Under the pieces are notes generated by a model. That model did not search any database. It saw only the letters and a list, made by a program, of their open reading frames with translations, and had not been told where the DNA came from. 64,000 nt of DNA from Desulforhopalus singaporensis (GTDB lineage Bacteria; Desulfobacterota; Desulfobulbia; Desulfobulbales; Desulfocapsaceae). A program made the position numbers and the translations under genes. This document shows positions 1 through 8,860 of the stretch, piece by piece (the stretch's first letter is position 1; the number at the start of each line of letters is the position of its first letter). The stretch lies in contig NZ_FNJI01000017.1 in NCBI RefSeq assembly GCF_900104445.1, positions 42,698-106,697 of the forward strand. Direction: 5' to 3'.

Positions 1-455
1 CTGCAGCCGACGCAGACATCGGGGTTATAGATCACCGCACCTTCCGGGGTCTTGGTGTAAGCGTTGACAAAACAGGACGACAAACAGGCCGGTTCCTGGC
101 AGTGGTTGCACTGAATTTTTCTAAACAGCGGATGGTCGATTTCCGGGGGATCGTAGCGGTTGATGACGGTGAAGTGGTTCTCGTCGGTACGTCTTTTGCT
201 GCCATGTCGGCCTTGAGCAAATAGTGACCGGTCGTCAAACGGAAGCGCCGGGGACGGCAGTTTCTGCTCGGCGTTGCACGCGGCTTCGCAACTCCTGCAG
301 CCAATGCAGCGGGTCATATCGACCAGGACTCCGCAGCTGTTCGGGTATCTTTTTATGTTGTGTGACCTGGCCGTTTTGGCGCGCAGAAAGATAGCTGCCG
401 CGGCTGAGCCAAGACCTTTTTTCAGCAACGTTCTACGGCTGGTCTGGGTTTTCAT
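1..455 (-). CDS. 4Fe-4S ferredoxin-type subunit with Tat-like signal (partial, C-terminus outside window)
   Basis: I translated this from the sequence; the frame is open to the window edge, so only about 151 residues are visible. The N-terminus has a twin-arginine-like signal (SRRTLLKKG followed by an Ala-rich stretch). Iron-sulfur cysteine motifs follow: [11 protein letters not shown] near residue 50, [13 protein letters not shown] near 120 and the start of a third at CVGC. This spacing is typical of the multi-cluster electron-transfer subunits of membrane redox complexes (HmcB, NrfC, TtrB/DmsB-like). A strong ribosome site (GGAGG, 7 nt upstream) supports the ATG at 455. It lies 47 bp after a pentahaem cytochrome gene, so it probably passes electrons between that cytochrome and an NrfD-like membrane subunit outside the window; that last part is inference. 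Confidence 0.85.
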   Translation of the reverse strand, partial: MKTQTSRRTLLKKGLGSAAAAIFLRAKTARSHNIKRYPNSCGVLVDMTRCIGCRSCEAACNAEQKLPSPALPFDDRSLFAQGRHGSKRRTDENHFTVINRYDPPEIDHPLFRKIQCNHCQEPACLSSCFVNAYTKTPEGAVIYNPDVCVGC

Positions 456-502
456 TGTTTTGCCTCCATGCTTGTCTTTGGGGATTGTCCTTGATGTCTC
501 CC

Positions 503-985
503 TCAGTTTTCCTGAACGGCAAAGCGCTTCCGGCCGGCCTCGGTATAATCGTGGCATTCAATGCATCCGCACGGTGCCCCGGTTTCACGATGGCACCCGA
601 GGCAGTTCAGGTGCAGGGCTCCCTTGAGGCCGACGATGTCGATGTGATAGTTGCCGTGTGGTTCAGCACCGTCCAGAGCGGTTGAGCGGCGGTGATGGCA
701 GCTGCTGCAGGAGACATTTGCTGTTGCCGGTGAGTTTTTATGACACTTGAGGCACTTCTCGTCCTGCATGGTGGTTCCGGTGGTGTGGTGGTGGCAGGAT
801 GTGCAGTTATACATTTCAGCGTGGGCCAGGTGGTCAAAATCCACCGGGGTGTACAGTTCCTGCAAGGCGTCGATGGTGACCGTTGACGCGACGGCGGCAG
901 CGAAAGCGGCTGTGGTGGGCATCACCGGAAATATAATGAAAAACAGCGACAACAACGGAAAAAGATCGATTTTTACTCTGACCAT
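503..985 (-). CDS. multihaem (five CxxCH) periplasmic cytochrome c, c3/c7-like
   Basis: An N-terminal hydrophobic signal of about 30 residues is followed by five haem c sites in order: CTSCH, CLKCH, CSSCH, CLGCH and CIECH. Extra histidines (CTSCHHH, CSSCHH, GNYHID) can serve as distal ligands. The length of about 160 residues fits a small cytochrome c3/c7-family electron carrier exported to the periplasm. AAGGAG sits about 7 nt before the ATG at 985, so I prefer it to the in-frame ATG at 991. The gene lies between ftsH and a ferredoxin subunit on the same strand, the order of a cytochrome/Fe-S/NrfD quinone-linked redox module. The electron donor or acceptor cannot be told from sequence. Confidence 0.88.
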   Translation of the reverse strand: MVRVKIDLFPLLSLFFIIFPVMPTTAAFAAAVASTVTIDALQELYTPVDFDHLAHAEMYNCTSCHHHTTGTTMQDEKCLKCHKNSPATANVSCSSCHHRRSTALDGAEPHGNYHIDIVGLKGALHLNCLGCHRETGAPCGCIECHDYTEAGRKRFAVQEN

Positions 986-1048
986 ATTCATGCTCCTTTG
1001 TTTTCCGGCCCCGTGTCAACGCAAATGGTTGCCGCGGCCGATTGAGGT

Positions 1049-2830
1049 TCATTCTTTCTCCGTGCGGTTTCGGCACTCCATGATGATTTCCATTTCTTCG
1101 GCGTCTATCGTTTCGTTTATGAGAAGAACTTCCGCCAAGTCGTGGAGTAGACGGTTGTGACTCCGCAGCAACTCCTCCGTTTCGGCGTAACATTCGTTTA
1201 TTATCCTGCGCACTTCCAGTTCTATTTCCCTGCAGGTTGCTTCGCTTAAAGGGCCTGTGACACTATTGTCTCCGAGGAATTGATGTTGTTTACGGCGATA
1301 GACTGCAGGACCAAGGATCGAACTCATCCCCCATTCGCTGACCAATCGAAGGGCGATGTCGGTCGCTGCGCCAAGGTCGTTTGCAGCCCCGGTAGACAGG
1401 TGGTTAAAGACCAGTTTTTCCGCGATTCGTCCCCCTAGCAGCACCTTGATTTTGTTCATCAGGTATTTCAGGGAATAGGTGTAACGGTCTTCAAGGGGGA
1501 GCTGTTGCGTCAGCCCGAGGGCTATTCCTCGCGGGATGATGGTGATCTTGTGGAGTGAATCCGTCTCGGGAAGGAGCCAGGCGACAAGAGCATGGCCGGA
1601 CTCGTGGTAGGCTGTTATTCTTCTTTCCTGCTCGTTTATGGCGCTGTTTTTTCTTTCCAGCCCCATGATGATTTTGTCTTTTGCTTCTTCAAAATCATCC
1701 ATTCCAACCGCCTGCTTTTTCTTCCTGGCGGCGGTAAGGGCCGCTTCATTGACCAGATTGGCAATATCGGCGCCGTTGAACCCGGGAATGCCCTGGGCGA
1801 TAACGGTCAGGTTGAGAGTCTCCGAGACGGTGATTTGTCTCGTGTGTACTTCAAGGATCTTTACCCTGCCGCGCAGGCTCGGGAGGGAAACGGTCAGCTG
1901 TCGATCAAATCTTCCGGGGCGCAACAGTGCGGGGTCGAGAATGTCGGGACGGTTGGTGGCAGCTATAACTATCACCGTTTCGTTGCTTGCAAACCCGTCC
2001 ATTTCCACGAGCAGGGCGTTGAGGGTCTGTTCCCGTTCTTCATGGGAACCGTTCTGTCCGCCGCTTCGCCGGCCGCCGATAGCGTCGATTTCGTCGATGA
2101 AAACAATGCAGGGAGAGTTTTTCTTGGCCGTGCTGAACAGTTCCCTGACCCTCAGGGCTCCGACTCCGGCAAACATCTCGACAAAATCGGAACCGCCGAT
2201 GTGGTAGAAAGGGACGGAGGCTTCTCCGGCAATGGCCTTGGCGAGCAGCGTCTTGCCGGTACCGGGAGGTCCCTGGAGCAGCACCCCCCTGGGGATATGT
2301 CCACCAAGGAGGTTGTAGGTTTCGTGGTGTTTGAGAAAATCGACTATTTCCCGCAACTCTTCTGCAACCTCGTCAATACCGGCGACATCGCCAAAGGTCT
2401 TGCGGTCGGCCTGGCTGGTTGTTGCCTGGAATCCTTTCTCCTTCACCTTGAAGAGTTCGCGGGGGGAACGCTTGGTAAGAAGTGTCCACAGCGCCGCCAT
2501 GGTAAAAAGCGCAAACATCATATGGACGATTTTTGCAAAAAGTGTGGGCGGCGCGTCGGCCGTTATGGCGACGTTATTGTCCAACAGCTGCCGGACCAGG
2601 CCGGACGGGTCCGGACAATAGCTTGAAAAAGGTTCTCCGGAATCGTATTCGCCGGTGATCTCGGCACCGCGCAGGTGGACGGAAGTGATTTTTCCTTTTT
2701 GCAGGTTGGCGATAAATTCACTGTAGGTGACCTCGGGCGGGGTCGTTGCCAAAAGCCATGCATTGTAGCTCAGCAAACCGAGAAGAGTTAAACACACCAG
2801 CAGCAGCGCTGCCTGTACCCTGTTAATCAT
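1049..2830 (-). CDS. ftsH: FtsH-family ATP-dependent zinc metalloprotease
   Basis: 593 residues with the full FtsH plan: a membrane segment (6-28), a short periplasmic domain, a second membrane segment (about 98-118), an AAA+ domain with Walker A GPPGTGKT (187-194) and Walker B VFIDEID (243-249), the [14 protein letters not shown], then the protease domain with HESGH (409-413) and the third zinc ligand D485. It degrades membrane and some soluble proteins as a membrane-bound hexamer. The pore loop reads [13 protein letters not shown] rather than the usual FVEMFVGVGASRV. It is slightly shorter than housekeeping FtsH (about 610-650). Its start overlaps the upstream transposase-like gene by 8 bp, and a cytochrome gene follows, so this is probably an accessory FtsH serving a redox operon (inference). 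Confidence 0.93.
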   Translation of the reverse strand: MINRVQAALLLVCLTLLGLLSYNAWLLATTPPEVTYSEFIANLQKGKITSVHLRGAEITGEYDSGEPFSSYCPDPSGLVRQLLDNNVAITADAPPTLFAKIVHMMFALFTMAALWTLLTKRSPRELFKVKEKGFQATTSQADRKTFGDVAGIDEVAEELREIVDFLKHHETYNLLGGHIPRGVLLQGPPGTGKTLLAKAIAGEASVPFYHIGGSDFVEMFAGVGALRVRELFSTAKKNSPCIVFIDEIDAIGGRRSGGQNGSHEEREQTLNALLVEMDGFASNETVIVIAATNRPDILDPALLRPGRFDRQLTVSLPSLRGRVKILEVHTRQITVSETLNLTVIAQGIPGFNGADIANLVNEAALTAARKKKQAVGMDDFEEAKDKIIMGLERKNSAINEQERRITAYHESGHALVAWLLPETDSLHKITIIPRGIALGLTQQLPLEDRYTYSLKYLMNKIKVLLGGRIAEKLVFNHLSTGAANDLGAATDIALRLVSEWGMSSILGPAVYRRKQHQFLGDNSVTGPLSEATCREIELEVRRIINECYAETEELLRSHNRLLHDLAEVLLINETIDAEEMEIIMECRNRTEKE

Positions 2831-3716
2831 GGCTCACCTCCCTGGCTGTGGCTGTGGGATGGTTTGCGGCCGTGACAGACTGGGATATCAGCCCAGTCAG
2901 AAGATGGTCGAGCACCGCCAGGTCATCGCTCCAGGAGGAGGTGTTGCAGCGGAAACAGAATTCGTCCAGATATCCCTGGAGGTGGCGCAGGGAGATGGTG
3001 CCCCTGTATACCGTCTTGAGCCAGGCTACGGTTCTGTCAAAGAGAAGGTCGCTTTTTTCCAGCTGGTCCTGGGTCGGTTGCCGCCAATTCTCGCCGGCTG
3101 GTGCAATGTTTGCCGACAGTAGGCCGGGCGTTGTTGTCACAAGGGTTGCGTTTTTTTCGACAAGAACGCCTATCGCCCGGGCAACTTCGTCCATTGACCC
3201 AGAATTCAGCCTGGTCTGGCGGATGCGGCGCTCGTTGCCGCGGTCAAGCTCCATTGCCAGGCCGATATAAACAGCGTCCGGACCAACACATATTGAGGCC
3301 GGTAATTGGTGCACGGTAAACAGGACGGTGCCGTGGCACGGCGCGCTTTCCGCAAACGCCGCCGCCCGCCTGATCTTCTGCAGCCAGTTCCAGGCCGTCT
3401 GGTAACATGAAAGTGCCATCAGCCGCTGGAGTTCCCTGGCACTGAGTCCTTGAGGGGTGGAACAGAATTGCCGGGCAACCCGTATCCAGGCGACCAGGTT
3501 TTTTTTGCTGCCGTGCATCAGGGTATTGGCTGTAATTGAGGTCTGTTTGCGGCAATACCTGCAGACCACCACATACGCCGGAGCGGTTTGCCGCTGCATA
3601 ATACCGCAGAAAGGACACCTGAACCCCCAGGGCCAGCGTTTGCGGAACAGGTAGGCCACGCAGGCCTGTTCGCTGGAAAACGGTTTGCCGGTTGTAAAAC
3701 CTTGGTATTTTTTCAT
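2823..3716 (-). CDS. IS1595-like transposase-derived Zn-ribbon protein lacking the catalytic Asp residues
   Basis: 297 residues. The N-terminus has a zinc ribbon (C34, C37, C52, C55) followed by QTSITANTLMHGSKKNL, the usual N-terminal signature of IS1595/ISXO2 transposases (xQxSVTAGTxF..TKxPL). Near the C-terminus ISLRHLQGYLDEFCFRCN (241-258) matches the conserved IS1595 end motif. The catalytic stretch is degenerate: where a DExYIGG-like motif is expected the protein reads VLFTVHQLPAS, and the second Asp site reads LVTTTPGLL. It is full length with no flanking inverted repeats that I could see. Its stop overlaps the ftsH start by 8 bp (ATGATTAA), indicating translational coupling. I infer a domesticated protein, perhaps DNA-binding, rather than an active transposase. 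Confidence 0.72.
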   Translation of the reverse strand: MKKYQGFTTGKPFSSEQACVAYLFRKRWPWGFRCPFCGIMQRQTAPAYVVVCRYCRKQTSITANTLMHGSKKNLVAWIRVARQFCSTPQGLSARELQRLMALSCYQTAWNWLQKIRRAAAFAESAPCHGTVLFTVHQLPASICVGPDAVYIGLAMELDRGNERRIRQTRLNSGSMDEVARAIGVLVEKNATLVTTTPGLLSANIAPAGENWRQPTQDQLEKSDLLFDRTVAWLKTVYRGTISLRHLQGYLDEFCFRCNTSSWSDDLAVLDHLLTGLISQSVTAANHPTATAREVSHD

Positions 3717-3920
3717 CGCAGAACTCTTCTGTTGCAGAAAAATTTACAATACCCCCTGTCTTGTTTAATCTTTCAGAAGCATATGACATGCCATTCCGGC
3801 AACCGTTCGAAACAGGTCTGCTGTTACTGTTGTGATATCTTTGCCGGGGTGGTGGGAAAACCTGTTGGCCTTTCCTGGAGTCAGGGAAAAATCGGGAAGG
3901 GAAAATGAACAGTTATGGTG

Positions 3921-3956
3921 CATGGAACAGAAGTGTTGCAACACTTCTGTTCCATG
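3921..3956. repeat. perfect 36-bp palindrome
   Basis: The left arm CATGGAACAGAAGTGTTG is followed, with no spacer, by its exact reverse complement. It starts 3 bp after the stop of the sigma-54 regulator gene (minus strand) and lies about 205 bp before the transposase-like gene. It could be a factor-independent-like hairpin (there is no T tract), an mRNA-stabilising 3' hairpin, or a dimeric protein binding site. Confidence 0.9.
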
Positions 3957-3959
3957 GTC

Positions 3960-5777
3960 TCAGCCGGAAAAAAGATCGATATCGATATGGAGTTCGCGCA
4001 TCTTGCGGTAGAGTGTCGAACGGTTTACGTTAAGTATTCTTGCAGCTTTGGCCTTGTTGCCGCCCGCTCTTCGCAGGGCGTTGACTATTTCACCCGTAAG
4101 TTGCTGTCTGCTGTTATCATCGGCCTGTTCCACCAGGTCGGCGGTTTTGTCGTCGTCGGCGGAAGAAAGTGGATTGATGTTAGCTGGAATCGTTTCTCCG
4201 GCGATTTCCTGCGGCAGGTGTTCTGTTGAGATGGTTGTGTCGTGGCAGAGTATGCAGGCTCTTTCGATAAAGTGCTTGAGCTGTCTGACATTGCCGGGCC
4301 AGTGGTAGCCGCCAAGGAGTTCAAGGGCCTGTTCCGAGATGCCGGTTATGTTCTTATGTACTTTCTGGGCATAGCGGGTAATGAAGTGGTGGGTGAGCAG
4401 CTCTATATCTTCCTTTCTATCTTTTAACAGCGGCAGGTTGATATCGATGACCAGCAGGCGGAAATAGAGATCTTCGCGAAACTCTCCCCTTGCCACCTTT
4501 TTTTTTAGATCCACGTTGGTTGCTGCCACGACCCTGACGTCGACCTGGACTTTTCTGTCACTGCCCACCGGATAAAAGGTTTTTTCCTGCAGAAAGCGCA
4601 ACAGGCGAAGCTGCATGGTTTTTGAGATGTCGCCAATCTCATCGAGAAAGAGGGTGCCTCCATCCGCCTGGAGAATTCGTCCATCTCTGGTTTCGTTTGC
4701 TCCGGTAAAAGCCCCTTTTTTATGGCCGAACAGCTCGCTTTCAAGGAGGGTGTCCTGTATCGTCGTGCAGTCGACCATGACCAGCGGCCGGTTGCGCCTT
4801 GAACTCTCCTTGTGGATGGCGCCTGCCACCAACTCCTTGCCGGTGCCGCTTGCTCCCGTTATCAGTACAGTCGTATCGACTCTGCCGATGTTTTCAACTA
4901 GCAGATAGACGTTCTGCATGGGCGGGCTGGCACCTATCAACTGGTGAAAACGGGTACGTTTTTGCGGCAGAACCAGCTCCTTGCGGGTTATGTCCCTGAA
5001 CACCAGCACCGCACCGGGAGCGTTTTTCTCGCCGGTGTGCAGCGGGGAGATGCAGATGCTGAGCAGTTTTTTCCTGTCATCATCGAGAAAGCATTCAACC
5101 CTATGGTCGGTCAGTTCTGTCCCTTTATTGAGAACCTCCGCCACTTTTTCTGTTATCTGGGCCAAAACCGGTCGCCTGAGCAGGACGGAGTCAAACCCGT
5201 CGCCTTCGCAGATATACAACCCCACCTCCTGGAAAAGCGTTGCTGCAGCCTGGTTCACCTGCATAACCTTCATCTGCTGGTCGACTGAGACGATGCCGTC
5301 CGAGACGCTTTTGAAGATGGTCTCGAGGAAGCTTCGGTACTGTTCCCGAGCCCTTTCCGCTTCCTGCTTCTCCTGTTCCAGGTGATAATGGCTGATAGCC
5401 AGGCGGACTGTCTTGAGCAGAGTGTCTTTTTCGATCGGTTTGGAGAGGTAATCGAAAGCGCCAAGGCGAACCGCCTCGGACGCTGTCTCCACATGGGGAA
5501 ACCCGGTGATGATGACCACCGGGCAGTTGACTCCGAGTTTTCTGAATCTCTTGAACAGATCTATACCCGATTGATTTTCCAGCACTATATCGCAGATGAT
5601 GAGATCAAATATCTGGCGGGAAACTTCCCTGACGGCTTCTTCCGGGGAGGCGACTGCTATAACCGTTTCGTAGCCGGCTCGTTGCAGAAATATCCGGAAA
5701 GTGTTTCTCAGGCTGACTTCGTCATCGACAATCAGGATTGCCGCTCCGGTTGCACTCTGTATCATTGCCATCCCCAT
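3960..5777 (-). CDS. sigma-54-dependent response regulator (REC-PAS-AAA+-Fis HTH)
   Basis: 605 residues. The receiver domain (about 12-130) has acidic pair DD18-19, phospho-acceptor D63 and K113. A PAS-like domain follows (about 145-265, ending in the VFRDIT element). The AAA+ domain has Walker A GASGTGKE (308-315), the sigma-54-contacting loop GAFTGA (355-360) and Walker B LFLDEIGD (376-383). The C-terminal Fis-type helix-turn-helix includes GNKAKAARILNVNRSTLYRK. It activates promoters of RNA polymerase-sigma54 after phosphorylation, most likely by the kinase two genes upstream. The extra PAS domain between REC and AAA+ suggests a second, ligand- or redox-responsive input. Three in-frame ATGs (5777, 5771, 5765) are possible starts. 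The target genes are unknown. Confidence 0.93.
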   Translation of the reverse strand: MGMAMIQSATGAAILIVDDEVSLRNTFRIFLQRAGYETVIAVASPEEAVREVSRQIFDLIICDIVLENQSGIDLFKRFRKLGVNCPVVIITGFPHVETASEAVRLGAFDYLSKPIEKDTLLKTVRLAISHYHLEQEKQEAERAREQYRSFLETIFKSVSDGIVSVDQQMKVMQVNQAAATLFQEVGLYICEGDGFDSVLLRRPVLAQITEKVAEVLNKGTELTDHRVECFLDDDRKKLLSICISPLHTGEKNAPGAVLVFRDITRKELVLPQKRTRFHQLIGASPPMQNVYLLVENIGRVDTTVLITGASGTGKELVAGAIHKESSRRNRPLVMVDCTTIQDTLLESELFGHKKGAFTGANETRDGRILQADGGTLFLDEIGDISKTMQLRLLRFLQEKTFYPVGSDRKVQVDVRVVAATNVDLKKKVARGEFREDLYFRLLVIDINLPLLKDRKEDIELLTHHFITRYAQKVHKNITGISEQALELLGGYHWPGNVRQLKHFIERACILCHDTTISTEHLPQEIAGETIPANINPLSSADDDKTADLVEQADDNSRQQLTGEIVNALRRAGGNKAKAARILNVNRSTLYRKMRELHIDIDLFSG

Positions 5778-5791
5778 CCTTGAGTGAATTG

Positions 5792-6526
5792 CTACTTGTA
5801 CGTATTCATATCCCTGAAAACCACGACAGCGCCTGTCAGCATACCATTTTCTCTTATGGGAGTGCTGACATATTCAACCGGAAAGGAGGAACCGTTTTTG
5901 CACCAGAAAACGTCGCCGCTCTTGTAATGAACCTGGCCGTCCCGGTACGCCATGTAGATGGGGCACTGTTCAACGGGATGAACGGTGCCGTCGGGATGTG
6001 TGTGGTGAATGAGTTCATGGTGGGTGTTGCCGAGCAGCTCCTCAACTTCCCGGTCAAGCATGAGCGCGGCAGCTCTGTTCACGAAGATAACCCTGCCCTG
6101 GTTATCGAGTCCGAGTATTCCCTCCCCGGCGGAGTCAAGGATCAGGTTGAACTGTTTCTGCAGGCCGCAAGCCTCTTGTTCGGCTTGTATTCGTTCAGCA
6201 ATTTCCCTGTGTAATGCCCCGTTTACCATCTGGAGCTCCAGGGTTCGTTTTTCAATGGACTGGTCAAACTGCCACCGGAGATTGTGGTTGGCCTTTTTTT
6301 CCAGCGCCAGTTGGTCGTTGAGCTTTTCGACTCTTTTTTGCTGTTGCCTGTAAAAGAGATAAAAAGTGAGCAGCACGCAGCAGAAAAGCGCGATACCAAG
6401 CAGTGTTGTCAATGTCGCCCAACCAGCTGCGTCCGGCTGCCCCGTGGTGGACACAACGATCACTGCACCGATAAATACTGCGAATTGAACAGTGAGAACA
6501 ATTCCTGTAAAACGCGATGACTGCAT
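5792..6526 (-). CDS. membrane-anchored PAS-domain protein without kinase domain
   Basis: About 244 residues from the ATG at 6526, which sits 8 bp after the kinase stop with an AGGTG ribosome site; a longer GTG-started form would overlap the kinase. There are two transmembrane helices in the first 75 residues, then a coiled coil with an ERTLELQ-type signalling helix, then one PAS domain ending in VVVFRDMNTYK. The PAS carries a distinctive HPDG...VEQCPIYMAYRDG and VFWCKNGSSFPVEY segment. There is no HisKA, HATPase, GGDEF or HTH domain. It sits between a soluble kinase and its probable response regulator, so I infer that it is a membrane sensor or scaffold handing a signal to the kinase. Confidence 0.8.
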   Translation of the reverse strand: MQSSRFTGIVLTVQFAVFIGAVIVVSTTGQPDAAGWATLTTLLGIALFCCVLLTFYLFYRQQQKRVEKLNDQLALEKKANHNLRWQFDQSIEKRTLELQMVNGALHREIAERIQAEQEACGLQKQFNLILDSAGEGILGLDNQGRVIFVNRAAALMLDREVEELLGNTHHELIHHTHPDGTVHPVEQCPIYMAYRDGQVHYKSGDVFWCKNGSSFPVEYVSTPIRENGMLTGAVVVFRDMNTYK

Positions 6527-6534
6527 AACACACC

Positions 6535-8538
6535 TCAGAACGGTTGCACCGGCAGTTCGATGGTGAAGGTCGACCACTCTCCCGGCCTGCTCTTGACCCT
6601 GATGGTACCGCCGTGATCCCTTATCAGCCCATGGCTGATACTCAACCCCAGGCCGGTTCCTTCGCCTTTTGGTTTGGTGGAAAAAAAGGGGTCGAACAGT
6701 TTGTTTTGTATGTTTTCTGCAATTCCGATGCCATGGTCGGTGAATTTCAGCACGATCGTCGGGCGGGATTTGATATTGAGCAGTTCCCCGGATATTTCGA
6801 GTATTTTTTCGGGACAGGAATGGGCAAAACGTTTATTCAGCGCATAACGGGCGTTGCTTATCATATTGAGAACAACCTGCTGCAGCTGCTGTTCGTTGCA
6901 CATCAGCGGCGGCAGAGGGCTGGGGTAGCAGACGGAACAGGTGATACCGTCTTTTTTCAGCAGGTGCGCCACCAGTTGCAGGCTGTTGGCGACTATTTTC
7001 TCTATCCGTGAGAGGGTGAGGTTTTCTTTTCTGCGATGGGCAAAATCGAGCAGATTCGCGATGATACAGGCAATTCTTTTGCTTTCGGTGATGATGTTTC
7101 GCAGGTTGTCCGTGTTTTCCGGATCCTGTGGGTCATCCAGAATGATCTGCGCGTAATTGATGATGCCGTTTATGGGGTTGTTGATCTCGTGGGCCACTCC
7201 AGAGGCGAGTTCGCCTATGGTTGCCAGCTGTGCCGTCCGTATGGCCTCTGCTCTTATCACTTCCTCTTCGGTGAGGTTGCGGGCGAGCAGGAATGTGGCA
7301 TTGATATCGCCGTCCTCCTCGATCAGAGGACTGACGGTTAGCATGTAGCTGCCGTGCAGGCCGTGCAGGTACGTTTCCGTTATCCTCGTTTTCTGGTAAC
7401 CGATGAACTGTTCCAGGGGGCACGGGGTGTTCTCGCCGTGGCCGCCGTGGAGAATATCACAGACCTTCAGGCCGATCACCTCATCGCGTCGTTTTCTGGC
7501 GGCGGCGCAGGTCGCCGGGTTCGCCTCCAGGATCCTGTTGTCGTTTGACACCACCATCGCCGGGTCCTGGATGGCGATGAATATTTTTTCCCACCTGGCG
7601 GTCAACATGTGCAGCTGCTGACCGGTAACGGTGCTCTCTGTTTCGTCGATCCCCAGCATTACCAGGCCGAGTTCGCCTTTTTCTATGTCGTGTTTGATTG
7701 AACTGTGCCAGCTTATGTGCCTTGTCACTCCGGTTTTCGTGAGCAGTGGCGCCTTGAAGTTGATGCTGGCGCGGGCGCCTTTGATGGTTTCTGAAAAAAG
7801 CCGCTGGGATTTGAGCCTGTTATCCGGAGCGATCAGCACATCAACCCAATATTTCTCAACGACTTCCTCTTCTAAAAAGCCGGTTACCTGCTCGGCTCTC
7901 TTGTTAAAAGAGACGATGGTGCCGCATGGGCGTATGGACACCATGAGAGCCTGGATGGTGTCGGCTATTTCTTTGTTGAAGTCTTTTTCAAGCTTGAGCT
8001 TGAGCGCGGTGTCGCCGGCCTGAAGCGCCCGGCCTATTTCTTCAAGAACGCCTGTGATAAACTCACTCTTCAGGGGTGACAGGAAAGTCTTGTGCTGCCA
8101 TTCCATCACCACGAAACCGTAAATCTTCTGTTGGTATCTCACCGGCCAGATCATGGTTTGCGCAGGGTGCGAAAATTTTGCTGCTGTTCCGGCAGGATCG
8201 GGGGAAAGATTCAACGGGGATGAAAACCTTGTCAGATTTCCCGCAAATGTTTTGCCAAGACGATCGATGACGGCGTCATGGGTGGGAGAGTTCCACAGTG
8301 AGGATGGGAAACAGGCGAATTGTTTCGGCTGGCCATCTTCGCCGTCAATGGTGGCGGCCCAGACCGAGGAGCAGTGAAATATTTCGGCAAGAAAGGAACA
8401 GCAGGTCCGGAACACAAAGGCGTACTTCTGCTCTTTACTGCCCACCACGCCCTGTTCCCGTATAATGCGTGGTAGCCTGTTTCGGTGCCTGAACAACTCA
8501 AGCGCCTCGCTGTCTTTGTCGGCACGTGACTGAACCAT
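6535..8538 (-). CDS. PAS-containing sensor histidine kinase (cytoplasmic)
   Basis: 667 residues from the ATG at 8538 (GGAG about 7 nt upstream); a TTG at 8607 would add 23 residues. No membrane segment is visible. A GAF-like N-terminal region (to about residue 180) is followed by two PAS domains (about 185-300 and 315-420), the second with HGENTPCPLEQF. The HisKA domain carries the phospho-acceptor His in GVAHEINNP (about residue 450), and the HATPase domain ends with the GEGTGLGLSIS and DHGGTIRV boxes. It autophosphorylates and is presumed to phosphorylate the sigma-54 activator in the same operon. The cysteine in the second PAS could bind a cofactor or respond to redox state; that is speculation. 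Confidence 0.92.
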   Translation of the reverse strand: MVQSRADKDSEALELFRHRNRLPRIIREQGVVGSKEQKYAFVFRTCCSFLAEIFHCSSVWAATIDGEDGQPKQFACFPSSLWNSPTHDAVIDRLGKTFAGNLTRFSSPLNLSPDPAGTAAKFSHPAQTMIWPVRYQQKIYGFVVMEWQHKTFLSPLKSEFITGVLEEIGRALQAGDTALKLKLEKDFNKEIADTIQALMVSIRPCGTIVSFNKRAEQVTGFLEEEVVEKYWVDVLIAPDNRLKSQRLFSETIKGARASINFKAPLLTKTGVTRHISWHSSIKHDIEKGELGLVMLGIDETESTVTGQQLHMLTARWEKIFIAIQDPAMVVSNDNRILEANPATCAAARKRRDEVIGLKVCDILHGGHGENTPCPLEQFIGYQKTRITETYLHGLHGSYMLTVSPLIEEDGDINATFLLARNLTEEEVIRAEAIRTAQLATIGELASGVAHEINNPINGIINYAQIILDDPQDPENTDNLRNIITESKRIACIIANLLDFAHRRKENLTLSRIEKIVANSLQLVAHLLKKDGITCSVCYPSPLPPLMCNEQQLQQVVLNMISNARYALNKRFAHSCPEKILEISGELLNIKSRPTIVLKFTDHGIGIAENIQNKLFDPFFSTKPKGEGTGLGLSISHGLIRDHGGTIRVKSRPGEWSTFTIELPVQPF

Positions 8539-8860
8539 AGCGGTCTCCGGTTGTTGTACAACACGTTCGTTACAGATATAACACCACAAACCGGACTTCT
8601 TCGTCAAGAAGGGCTGTATTGCCAGGTCCTGGAAACCGTGGCGGGAAAGCCGGTTGCGGGCAGCAAAAAAAAATTAGAAAAAGCTGTAACATTTTTACCG
8701 TCTGCACAAAGGTTGTCGCAGAACTGCCATAAAAATAATTGTTTAAGGATGTCAACTGTGATACGGTTTCGCTTATTTCTTAAAACAGCGCTCGATGTTG
8801 CAGGGTGCTGTCCAGAAGCGGATGTTTATATGCAGCGCTACAAGTTTTTTCTGACAGGAG
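8539..8860. promoter_or_regulatory. divergent intergenic region with possible promoter toward the kinase operon
   Basis: This stretch separates the minus-strand kinase operon from the plus-strand acyltransferase operon. I see no coding potential. On the minus strand TTGACA (8750-8755) is followed after 17 bp by TTATGG (8727-8732), a weak -10 element, so promoter status is only suggestive. An A-run at about 8666-8674 is notable. Confidence 0.3.

Noticed and set aside
1592..2626. 344-codon open frame on the plus strand
   Set aside because: It is the complement of ftsH, has no domain pattern, and arises from the codon bias of the minus-strand gene.
2823..3716. Active IS1595 insertion sequence
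   Set aside because: Catalytic Asp positions are replaced, no terminal inverted repeats were seen, and the gene overlaps ftsH.
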